From positions 1-7,387 of the forward strand of contig JAJDEH010000467.1 of the NCBI GenBank assembly GCA_029259935.1: 7,387 bases of DNA, given 5' to 3'. This stretch comes from Planctomycetota bacterium. GTDB taxonomy: Bacteria > Planctomycetota > Planctomycetia > Pirellulales > Pirellulaceae. Made by a program: the position numbers and the translations under genes. Every line of letters begins with the position of its first letter. Position 1 is the first letter of the stretch. This document shows positions 1 to 6,173 of the stretch, piece by piece. The notes beneath the pieces were generated by a model that was not told the DNA's origin, made no database searches, and saw only the letters and a list, made by a program, of their open reading frames with translations.

Positions 1-138
1 GGTGTCGCGGGAATGGTTTTGGCGGTCCCCATGACCGCCACGATTCGTGTGGTGTTGATGCAATTCACGACGACGCGGCCGTTGGGCAGGCTGCTGGCGG
101 GAGAGTTGCCGCACGTTGAACTGAACAAGGAGTCGTAA
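1..138 (+). CDS. AI-2E family transporter, C-terminal fragment (5' end outside window)
   Basis: Frame 1 is open from the first base to the TAA at 136-138 and gives 45 residues. They begin GVAGMVLAVPMTATIRVVLM and continue with RPLGRLLAG. A Gly-rich helix start running into an 'AVP' turn and a hydrophobic helix, then a short polar tail, is the usual ending of the AI-2E/PerM family of multi-pass inner-membrane proteins. The family was named for an autoinducer-2 exporter, but most members have no proven substrate and some act in ion antiport, so the transported molecule cannot be stated. The gene converges on the glycosylase gene with only 2 nt between the stop codons, so its transcription terminator must lie inside that gene or be absent. 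The family call rests on a short segment only. Confidence 0.72.
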   Translation, partial: GVAGMVLAVPMTATIRVVLMQFTTTRPLGRLLAGELPHVELNKES

Positions 139-140
139 TT

Positions 141-1031
141 CTACGGCGATTCCAATTCGTCGATGCTTCGCGGCCAGTCGTCTTTCAATAATCGCGATAG
201 CGAGCGATCGGCCAAGACTTTGCCGTCGGTTTGGCAGCCCGGGCAGTAGTTCGTTTCGTTTTCCGCGTAGACAATCCGTTGGATAGGTGTCTGGCAGACG
301 GGGCACGGCTCGCCGAACTTGCCGTGCGTCGCCATTTCCGGCCGGAAGGCGGTCACCTTTTCGGGGAACTTGTCGCCAACATCCGCCCGCAGCCGCTCGA
401 TCCATTTGTTCAGTGTTTGCTGAGTGGCCTGAAAGAGCCGAGTGATTTCTTCATCGCTCAAACGGCTAGTCCATTTCAATGGCGACAAGCGGGCGGCGTG
501 CAAGATCTCGTCGGAATAGGCGTTGCCGATGCCGCTGAACAGTTTCGGGTCGGTCAGCGCTCGCTTCAGAGTGTGGTTTTGCCGCGCAAGCACCCCGCGA
601 AATTCCGCCTCGGTGCATTCCAGCACTTCCAAGCCTGGCGGCCAATGCGGAGCCAGATTGTCTTCTCCCTGAATAACGTGAATCGAGGCTCGCTTCTTGG
701 AACTGGCTTCGGTTAACAGCAATGTGCCATTGGCGAAGTGAAATGCCGCCAAATCGACTTTTCGTTTGGCGGCGGTTCCCCGCTTTTTCCAATGAAATCG
801 CCCCGCGATCATCAGATGAAACACGAGGAACAATTCGTCGCCGAGTTCCCACACGATGCGTTTGCCCAGACGACGAAAGCCTCGAATCGCTCGCCCGCTC
901 GCCGCGGAGATTTCCGGTTCAAAAGTACGGACAACAAACGGGCCGCGGACGTCAATTTTTTCTATCGTCTGCCCGCCCACGAAGCGGTCGAGGGCTTTCA
1001 GATAGACGACAACATCGGGTAGTTCGGGCAT
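141..1031 (-). CDS. mutM: Fpg/Nei-family DNA glycosylase (formamidopyrimidine-DNA glycosylase, variant subfamily)
   Basis: The product has 296 residues. It should excise oxidised bases and cleave at the abasic site in base excision repair. The N-terminus MPELPDV carries the Pro2 nucleophile and Glu3 of the family. Lys57 sits in RRLGKR, the helix-two-turn-helix contains SGIGNAYSDEIL with Asn170, and a zinc finger uses Cys243, Cys246, Cys263 and Cys266. Several canonical Fpg motifs are changed. The HLGM motif reads HLMIAG (72-77), the DPRRFG loop is replaced by TEASSKKRASIH (107-118), and the zinc-finger Arg region reads YAENETNYC. About 30 residues follow the finger, where typical Fpg proteins stop. 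From memory, homologues in other phyla share these changes, so this looks like a real subfamily rather than decay. It is transcribed divergently from menG. A perfect TATAAT lies 36 nt upstream. The family is secure; lesion specificity is not. Confidence 0.9.
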   Translation of the reverse strand: MPELPDVVVYLKALDRFVGGQTIEKIDVRGPFVVRTFEPEISAASGRAIRGFRRLGKRIVWELGDELFLVFHLMIAGRFHWKKRGTAAKRKVDLAAFHFANGTLLLTEASSKKRASIHVIQGEDNLAPHWPPGLEVLECTEAEFRGVLARQNHTLKRALTDPKLFSGIGNAYSDEILHAARLSPLKWTSRLSDEEITRLFQATQQTLNKWIERLRADVGDKFPEKVTAFRPEMATHGKFGEPCPVCQTPIQRIVYAENETNYCPGCQTDGKVLADRSLSRLLKDDWPRSIDELESP

Positions 1032-1067
1032 TCTTGGTTGAAATTCACGTCCGAGGGGAATGGGCCG

Positions 1068-1073
1068 ATTATA
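1068..1073 (-). promoter_or_regulatory. Candidate -10 box for the glycosylase gene
   Basis: Read on the minus strand these bases are TATAAT, a perfect sigma-70 -10 hexamer, with its downstream edge 36 nt before the glycosylase ATG (1031). No convincing TTGACA lies 16-18 nt further upstream: the matching hexamer with a 17-nt spacer is GAAAGT. It is therefore either a -10-dominated promoter or a chance match. Confidence 0.35.
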
Positions 1074-1150
1074 GCCTGCCCACGGCCTAAACTTTCGAGC
1101 CCGGTTAAGTTATCCTGTCACCTGCGGTTAGGACCGAGAAGGAAACTCTC

Positions 1151-1177
1151 ATGGAACTCATCTCACGCCGTTCTTAG
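1151..1177 (+). CDS. Candidate 8-residue leader mini-ORF (MELISRRS) upstream of menG
   Basis: An ATG at 1151 opens an 8-codon frame ending at TAG 1175-1177. It is preceded by AAGGAA (1139-1144) with a 6-nt spacer, a much better Shine-Dalgarno than that of menG, whose ATG at 1216 follows TCTTCTTCAGAAAC with no clear one. The frame differs from menG and ends 38 nt before it, so it is not an N-terminal extension. The peptide resembles nothing I recognise and has no obvious run of regulatory codons. It could be a translated leader setting access to the menG start, or a chance pairing of a purine tract with an ATG. Note that the second half of the 184-bp divergent spacer holds nothing else that I can assign. 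Confidence 0.25.
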   Translation: MELISRRS

Positions 1178-1215
1178 CTTTAACAAGCCACTAATAAGCA
1201 ATCTTCTTCAGAAAC

Positions 1216-1929
1216 ATGCCAGCCGTCGATAAATCCAACCAGCGCGTGCAAGAGATGTTCGGCGAAATCGCGTCGAACTACGACCGCATGAATCATTTGC
1301 TGTCGATGAATGTCGATCGCTATTGGCGTTGGCGGACCGTGCGGATGGTCAAGCCGCTGGCCACCGAGCCCATTTTGGACGTTTGCACGGGAACCGGCGA
1401 TTTGGCTCTGGCGTTTTATCGAAAGACGGGCGGAAAAGCACCGGTGGTGGGTGCCGATTTCTGCCCCGAAATGCTGGAGATTGGCGAGCAAAAAAAAGAA
1501 CGCGCGGGGATTAATGGACAGCTACGATTCGTCGAAGCCGACACCCAAGAGCTGCCGTTCGAGGACGATTATTTTCAAGTCGTCGCCGTCGCCTTCGGAT
1601 TGCGCAACGTTGCCGACACGGACCGCGGCCTGCGAGAAATGACCCGAGTCTGCCGGCCCGGTGGAAAGGTGGCCGTGCTTGAATTCTCGACACCGACTTG
1701 GCAGCCGATGAAGGCGTTTTACGGTTTTTACTTCCGCAACATTCTGCCCCGAATTGGCCAGTTGCTGGCCCGCAACGACGCCAACGCATACAGCTACCTG
1801 CCGGACAGCGTGGGAGAGTTCCCCGCCGGCAAAGCCTTGGCCGAAAAGATGCGAGATGCCGGATTATCGGAGGTCAATTACCACCCGCTTACCTTTGGAA
1901 TCGCGACGCTTTACGTCGGTGTCAAATGA
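1216..1929 (+). CDS. menG: Demethylmenaquinone C-methyltransferase (MenG/UbiE family)
   Basis: The product has 237 residues, close to the usual UbiE/MenG length. It is a SAM-dependent methyltransferase that methylates the demethylmenaquinone ring, the last step of menaquinone synthesis, at the membrane surface. Visible motifs are the UbiE entry signature (MFGEIASNYDRMNHLLS, 14-30), the SAM-binding motif I LDVCTGTGDLA (54-64), the acidic DFCPEM end of strand 2 (81-86), FGLRNVAD (127-134) and RPGGKVAVLEFS (147-158). The ATG at 1216 is favoured because an in-frame TAA at 1195-1197 blocks extension upstream and it leaves the normal short leader before MFGEIA. The start lacks a clear Shine-Dalgarno. 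This is the first gene of the cluster, and its TGA overlaps the ubiX ATG by 4 nt, implying translational coupling. Since the cluster contains mqnE, menaquinone rather than ubiquinone is the likely product. Confidence 0.94.
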   Translation: MPAVDKSNQRVQEMFGEIASNYDRMNHLLSMNVDRYWRWRTVRMVKPLATEPILDVCTGTGDLALAFYRKTGGKAPVVGADFCPEMLEIGEQKKERAGINGQLRFVEADTQELPFEDDYFQVVAVAFGLRNVADTDRGLREMTRVCRPGGKVAVLEFSTPTWQPMKAFYGFYFRNILPRIGQLLARNDANAYSYLPDSVGEFPAGKALAEKMRDAGLSEVNYHPLTFGIATLYVGVK

Positions 1930-2576
1930 AGCATCCGTTAGTGTTGGCAATCACGGGAGCGAGCGGCGCGGTTTACGCGAGACGGCTGCTGGAGGTTTTG
2001 ATGGCGAGCGGCCATCAGATCCACCTAACGATCAGCCCCTCGGGAAAGCTCGTGCTGCGACAGGAATTAGGAATCGACTTGTCCGCCGAGGAATTGCATC
2101 CGGAACAAATTTTGCAGGCTTTTCAAATCACCGAAAAAGATGATTCCAGCCATCTTCTGTATCATCAATACGACAACATGATGGCACCGATCGCCAGCGG
2201 TTCTTCACTGACGTCGGGCATGGTGATCTGTCCTTGCTCGTCGGGAACCCTCAGCAGCGTGGTGCATGGAACAAGCTCGAACCTGATTCATCGGGCGGCG
2301 GATGTGCATTTGAAAGAGCGTCGGCGGCTGATCATGGTGCCTCGTGAAACGCCGCTGTCAATCGTTCAACTTGATAATATGCGGCGTGCGTGCGAGGCGG
2401 GTGCCATCGTGCTGCCCGCCTCGCCCGGTTGGTACCATGGCGTTACCCAAGTCGAAGACCTCATCGACTTCGTGGTCGCGCGAATTCTGGACCAGCTTGA
2501 GGTCGAAAATACTTTAATGAACCGTTGGGGAGAACAAGCCGAAAACCCATTGTCGCCGATGCTGAAGAAACGCTGA
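1926..2576 (+). CDS. ubiX: Flavin prenyltransferase UbiX (MqnM-type partner of a UbiD decarboxylase)
   Basis: The product has 216 residues. UbiX joins dimethylallyl (mono)phosphate to FMN to make prenylated FMN, the cofactor of UbiD-type decarboxylases. The sequence shows the flavin-binding ITGASGAVYARRLLE (9-23), Glu47 after KLVLRQ, ASGSS and ICPCSSGTLS (90-110), RAADVHLKER (123-132) with Lys130, MVPRETPLS (137-145) with Arg140 and Glu141, Tyr170, and Trp201 in NRWGEQ. These match the active-site residues known from Pseudomonas UbiX (E49, K129, R139, E140, Y169, W200), so the enzyme looks fully active. The start overlaps the menG stop (ATGA at 1926-1929). A UbiD-type partner must exist elsewhere in the genome. 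In futalosine-pathway organisms the expected substrate of that partner is the prenylated 1,4-dihydroxy-6-naphthoate intermediate; this role is inferred from linkage to mqnE. Confidence 0.95.
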   Translation: MKHPLVLAITGASGAVYARRLLEVLMASGHQIHLTISPSGKLVLRQELGIDLSAEELHPEQILQAFQITEKDDSSHLLYHQYDNMMAPIASGSSLTSGMVICPCSSGTLSSVVHGTSSNLIHRAADVHLKERRRLIMVPRETPLSIVQLDNMRRACEAGAIVLPASPGWYHGVTQVEDLIDFVVARILDQLEVENTLMNRWGEQAENPLSPMLKKR

Positions 2577-2584
2577 AGATCGCC

Positions 2585-3508
2585 ATGATTCAAAGTCTCA
2601 AGCACATCCTGCAAATGATTCGGTTCAGCCATACGGTGTTCGCCTTGCCGTTCGCCTTGCTGGCGGCCGTCATGGCCTGGACGGCGCGCGATGCCGACGG
2701 CCACCGAATTGCCTTCTCTTGGCTACATCTGCTGGGAATCATGGTTTGCATGGTGGCCGCGCGCAGTGCCGCGATGGCGTTCAATCGGTTGGCGGATCGA
2801 AAGATCGACAGCGAGAATCCAAGGACGATTCAGCGTCATTTGCCCGCGGGTATCTTGTCCGTGCAGAGTGTCGTGTGGTTTACCTTGGCGACGTCGGCGT
2901 TGTTTGTGGCAAGTACTTTGTTGTTTTTGCCGAATGTGTTGCCGATCTATCTGTCGTTGCCGGTACTCGGATTTCTGATGGCGTACAGCTACACCAAGCG
3001 TTTCACGTCGCTGGCCCATTTTTGGCTTGGTGCCGCCTTGATGCTGGCTCCGATCTCGGCCTGGATCGCAATTCGCGGCGAAGTCCTGCTGCAATCGCCC
3101 GCCGATATGCTGCCCGCGGTCCTACTGGGAGTCGGCGTGCTGCTGTGGGTCTCGGGATTCGACATCATCTACGCCTGCCAAGACGTCGAGTTCGACAAGC
3201 GGGCCCGACTGAACAGCGCGCCGGCCCGGCTGGGCGTGGTCGGGGCGCTGCGTGTCGCGGCGCTTTGTCATCTGGGAATGATTATCGTGCTGGCCACGCT
3301 GCCGCTGGTGGGATCGGTGAGCGGCACGAATTTAGGACTGGGCGCGATTTACTGGTGCGCGGTGGCCGCCGTCGGCATGCTGCTCGCCTATGAACACTAT
3401 TTGGTCCGGCCCGACGATTTGACACGGGTTAACATCGCCTTTTTCAACGTAAACGCCGTGGTGAGTATCGGGTTGTTCGTGGTGGTGTCGGTCGACCTTG
3501 TGCTGTGA
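2585..3508 (+). CDS. ubiA: UbiA-family aromatic polyprenyltransferase (probable MqnP)
   Basis: The 307-residue integral membrane protein has about eight or nine hydrophobic helices and both Asp-rich motifs of the UbiA superfamily. The first is NRLADRKIDSENPRT (67-81) with Asp71 and Asp75. The second is YACQDVEFDKRA (196-207) with Asp200 and Asp204, followed by the conserved SAPARLG. These motifs bind Mg-polyprenyl diphosphate for transfer to an aromatic acid. In this operon the acceptor is most likely 1,4-dihydroxy-6-naphthoate, making it MqnP in the futalosine pathway, although the sequence resembles 4-hydroxybenzoate prenyltransferases and is often labelled that way. I chose the ATG at 2585, 8 nt after the ubiX stop, with GAAGA (2575-2579) 5 nt upstream. 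An in-frame TTG at 2525 would add 20 polar residues overlapping ubiX and is less likely. mqnE starts 48 nt downstream. Confidence 0.92.
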   Translation: MIQSLKHILQMIRFSHTVFALPFALLAAVMAWTARDADGHRIAFSWLHLLGIMVCMVAARSAAMAFNRLADRKIDSENPRTIQRHLPAGILSVQSVVWFTLATSALFVASTLLFLPNVLPIYLSLPVLGFLMAYSYTKRFTSLAHFWLGAALMLAPISAWIAIRGEVLLQSPADMLPAVLLGVGVLLWVSGFDIIYACQDVEFDKRARLNSAPARLGVVGALRVAALCHLGMIIVLATLPLVGSVSGTNLGLGAIYWCAVAAVGMLLAYEHYLVRPDDLTRVNIAFFNVNAVVSIGLFVVVSVDLVL

Positions 3509-3556
3509 ACTTGCGGGTCCACTCTCGATTTACTCCTTCTATTTAAAAGAAAAATC

Positions 3557-4663
3557 ATGATTGCCACGACCCATCCCAATCTAAAAGGTATTCGAGAGAA
3601 AGTCGAAGCGGGTGAGCGATTGTCGCTGGATGACGGGCTGCTGTTGTACGAGCCCGAGACACCGCTGCACGAAATCGGCGATTTGGCCAACCTCGTCCGC
3701 GAACGCAAGAACGGCAACACGGCCTACTACAATATCAACACGCATCTTAATCCGACGAATGTCTGCCTGTACCGTTGCATCTTCTGCGCCTTCCGTTCGG
3801 ACCTGCGGGATCCGAAGGGCTATGTGATGAGCGACGAGCAGATTTTGGCGCGGGGCCAAGAGGCGCTCGACAACGGTTGCACCGAAATGCATATCGTGGG
3901 CGGCTTGCATCATCAAAAGGATTACGACTGGTATGTGAATATCATTCGTATTCTGCATGACGCTTATCCGCAATTGCATTTGAAGGCTTGGACCGCCGTG
4001 GAAATCAATTGGTTTGAATTCCTCACTAAGAAGCCGATTCGCGCGATTTTGGAAGACCTGCTCGAGGCGGGCCTCGGTAGCATGCCGGGCGGCGGTGCCG
4101 AGATTTTTCATCCGCAGGTCCGCGACGAGATTTGCGAACACAAGGCCGACGCCTCGAAGTGGATCGACGTGCATCGCACGGCGCACGAACTTGGCCTAAA
4201 GACCAACTGCACGATGCTGTATGGACATATCGAAAACGCCTACCACCGCATCGATCATTTGATCCGCCTGCGCGAGTTGCAGGACGAAACGGGCGGCTTC
4301 CAGACGTTTATTCCGTTGGCCTTCCACCCGGAAAACACCGGGCTTGATCACATCAAGAAGCCGTCGTCCCTGATGGATTTGCGAACGATGGCGGTCAGCC
4401 GCCTGATGTTGGACAACATTCCGCACATCAAGGCTTACTGGATCATGCTGGGAATCGGCACGGCTCAAGCCGCCTTGTCGTATGGCGCGGACGACCTGGA
4501 CGGCACCGTCCGCCACGAATTGATCTACCACGATGCAGGCGCGACGACGCCTGAAATTCTGTCGGTTGACAAGATTCGGCGGCTGATTGAGGAAGCAGGC
4601 CGCGAACCGATCGAGCGGGATACGCTCTATAACCACGTCATTCGTGAACAGCCGGTAGGCTAA
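3557..4663 (+). CDS. mqnE: Aminofutalosine synthase MqnE (radical SAM)
   Basis: The product has 368 residues. MqnE uses a radical SAM 4Fe-4S cluster to join the MqnA product (3-[(1-carboxyvinyl)oxy]benzoate) to SAM's adenosyl group, giving aminofutalosine, the defining early step of the futalosine menaquinone pathway. The cluster ligands are Cys70, Cys74 and Cys77 in CLYRCIFCAF, a CxxxCxxC motif. Other family landmarks are NINTHLNPTNVC (59-70), HIVGGLHHQKDYDWY (112-126), which favours MqnE over the related MqnC, MPGGGAEIF (176-184), TMLYGHIE (219-226), GADDLDGTV (310-318) and HDAGATTPE (325-333). The length is normal for the family. The ATG at 3557 follows an A-rich stretch with no strong Shine-Dalgarno, 48 nt after ubiA. 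MqnA, MqnB, MqnC, MqnD and the UbiD-like MqnL are not in this window, so they must be encoded elsewhere. Confidence 0.94.
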   Translation: MIATTHPNLKGIREKVEAGERLSLDDGLLLYEPETPLHEIGDLANLVRERKNGNTAYYNINTHLNPTNVCLYRCIFCAFRSDLRDPKGYVMSDEQILARGQEALDNGCTEMHIVGGLHHQKDYDWYVNIIRILHDAYPQLHLKAWTAVEINWFEFLTKKPIRAILEDLLEAGLGSMPGGGAEIFHPQVRDEICEHKADASKWIDVHRTAHELGLKTNCTMLYGHIENAYHRIDHLIRLRELQDETGGFQTFIPLAFHPENTGLDHIKKPSSLMDLRTMAVSRLMLDNIPHIKAYWIMLGIGTAQAALSYGADDLDGTVRHELIYHDAGATTPEILSVDKIRRLIEEAGREPIERDTLYNHVIREQPVG

Positions 4664-4803
4664 TATGCGCGGCCATCGAGCTGATTGACCGTGATATCGA
4701 AGGTCGCGACGCGACGCGGCGGGCGAATTCCCCTTCAGTCGCGCCCCCCGCCAGCGGCGTAGTGATTGCCAAATCCGTCGCGGATGGAATAATAGAGGTT
4801 GCC

Positions 4804-4838
4804 AGAGACGGCGCGCTGACTGTTCTGTCAGTGTCTCT
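4804..4838. repeat. Imperfect inverted repeat ahead of the LRR gene
   Basis: AGAGAC (4804-4809) pairs with GTCTCT (4833-4838). Inside it CTGAC (4816-4820) pairs with GTCAG (4827-4831) around the loop TGTTCT. GGCGCG on the left side and a single T on the right side are unpaired. Only CTCTTTCC follows, so it is a poor intrinsic terminator. It ends 20 nt before the GGGGG that serves the LRR gene and 141 nt after mqnE. It could be an end-of-operon RNA structure, a leader structure or an operator. Confidence 0.4.
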
Positions 4839-4857
4839 CTTTCCACGTGTTTTCAGC

Positions 4858-4862
4858 GGGGG
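4858..4862 (+). promoter_or_regulatory. Ribosome binding site deciding the LRR-protein start
   Basis: The GGGGG run directly abuts the first ATG (4863) but lies 9 nt before the second in-frame ATG (4872), close to the usual Shine-Dalgarno distance. The second ATG also gives the more conventional signal peptide, MNRVVIAF. The longer start would add only Met-Asn-Cys. Confidence 0.5.
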
Positions 4863-4871
4863 ATGAACTGC

Positions 4872-6173
4872 ATGAATCGGGTCGTGATCGCATTCACCCT
4901 ATTGAGCCTAATGCTGGCTCCGCCAATCACCCATGGACAAGATGGAGTACCGCAACCCTCCGCTGGGCAGCCTTCCGCCAAACCACAGGTTTCCGCCAAC
5001 ATCGAACAGTGGGGCCGCGATTTGGACAGTCCCAAGTTTTCGGTTCGTGAAGCCGCCACGCGCAAGTTGTACGAAGCGGGCGGGCGAGCGATTCCCGCTC
5101 TGCTGAATGCCGCCGAGCGCGGGAGCCCCGAGGCGATGTGGCGCTCGCTGGACATTTTGGAGCGCTTTACCCAATCGGAAGATATTGACCTTCAGGATCA
5201 AACCGCACTGGCGCTCGAGCGGTTGACGAAATCCCAATTGCGCGGCGCGGCGGCGCGAGCCACTGAACTGCTTAAGGGCCATGATTTTAAAGCGAATCGC
5301 AAGCAGCGCGCGATTATGCGTTTGAAGACGCTTGGCGCGAATGTCGTCGGCGGATCGAGCGTTCGCATCGACGAGAATTGGAAAGGCGGCAACTTGGGGC
5401 TGACGCATCTGCGTCACCTGGGCGATGTTCAAACCGTGCGGCTCGAACGGTCACTCGTTTCCGACGACGGCCTGGCGCATCTCGAGTCGCTAAAGAAACT
5501 GCAAAAGCTTTATCTCGGCGGCACGCAAGTGAAGGGTCCGGGTTTGGCGCGGCTGAAGAATTTGCCCGCGTTGAACTATCTGTCGCTCAAGGCGCTCAAA
5601 TTGGACGACGACGCGTTGAGGCACTTGTCAGCCGTGACGCAAGTGGAATTCCTGGGCCTCGATGAAACGGGCATTTCCAATGCGGCCTTGGCGCATTTGG
5701 CCGATTTGGACAATGTAAAAACCCTGTGGCTCAACCGAACCGAGATTACCGACGAGGGCCTGAAGCATTTGAAGGATGTCGGCAGCTTGAACAAGCTGCT
5801 GCTGACGGCAAACAAGATCGAGGGCCCGGGCTTGGCGCATCTCAAGGATCTTGAGTCGCTACGATATATTTCTTTACAGCATGCCGAGTTTCCAGATTCG
5901 GGAGTTCAATATCTGGCCAAGCTGACACAAGTGGAAACCGTCGGCTTGGACGATACGAGCGTGACCGACGAAGGAATGTCCTTTCTTGCAAGCATGCAAA
6001 ATCTAAAAGTCTTGTGGCTCACCAACACCAAAGTCTCGGACGCCAGCATCGCGCACTTCAAAAAACTCGCGAACCTCGAGCAGTTGCACGCCAAGGGAAC
6101 TCAGATCAGCGACCAAGGGGCTCGCGAGCTTTCTAAAGCACTGCCCAAATGCCGCGTGATCGTTGGGAAATAG
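4872..6173 (+). CDS. Secreted protein with HEAT-like region and ten 24-residue leucine-rich repeats
   Basis: The product has 433 residues, or 436 from the ATG at 4863. Residues 1-22 form a signal peptide (MNRVVIAFTLLSLMLAP core) with likely cleavage after THG, so the protein is exported. A Gln/Pro/Ser linker follows, then roughly residues 42-145 look like HEAT-type helical repeats (for example SVREAATRKL and GGRAIPALL). The rest is a solenoid of ten LRRs, each exactly 24 residues, of the form LxxLxxLxxLxxLxLxxTxIxDxG, capped by ARELSKALPKCRVIVGK. Repeats 1-10 follow an ABCD-ABCD-AB order with a 96-residue period. Such proteins are frequent in planctomycetes and probably bind other proteins at the envelope. 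There is no catalytic motif and no known partner. It follows mqnE after about 200 nt and is probably a separate transcription unit. The function is unknown. Confidence 0.88.
   Translation: MNRVVIAFTLLSLMLAPPITHGQDGVPQPSAGQPSAKPQVSANIEQWGRDLDSPKFSVREAATRKLYEAGGRAIPALLNAAERGSPEAMWRSLDILERFTQSEDIDLQDQTALALERLTKSQLRGAAARATELLKGHDFKANRKQRAIMRLKTLGANVVGGSSVRIDENWKGGNLGLTHLRHLGDVQTVRLERSLVSDDGLAHLESLKKLQKLYLGGTQVKGPGLARLKNLPALNYLSLKALKLDDDALRHLSAVTQVEFLGLDETGISNAALAHLADLDNVKTLWLNRTEITDEGLKHLKDVGSLNKLLLTANKIEGPGLAHLKDLESLRYISLQHAEFPDSGVQYLAKLTQVETVGLDDTSVTDEGMSFLASMQNLKVLWLTNTKVSDASIAHFKKLANLEQLHAKGTQISDQGARELSKALPKCRVIVGK

Noticed and set aside
1038..1232. 64-codon plus-strand frame bridging the divergent spacer into menG
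   Set aside because: It overlaps the menG start in another frame, has no clear ribosome site and its product looks like random translated spacer.
2525..2584. TTG-initiated N-terminal extension of the UbiA homologue
   Set aside because: It would overlap ubiX by 52 nt and add 20 polar residues not expected before the first membrane helix. The ATG at 2585 has better spacing and a Shine-Dalgarno-like GAAGA.
3581..4186. 201-codon minus-strand open frame inside mqnE
   Set aside because: It lies entirely within mqnE, whose radical-SAM motifs are intact on the other strand.
4703..4710. Palindrome GTCGCGAC after mqnE as a terminator
   Set aside because: It is eight bases with no loop and no T-run. 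It is a short self-complementary word expected by chance in GC-rich DNA.
4196..4846. 216-codon minus-strand open frame opposite mqnE
   Set aside because: Most of it is the antisense shadow of mqnE. The GTG start and Arg/Trp-rich composition are typical of a shadow frame in GC-rich DNA.
5390..6125. CRISPR-like periodic repeats
   Set aside because: The 72-bp and 288-bp periodicity is explained by in-frame 24-residue LRRs of a protein. There are no conserved direct repeats with unique spacers.
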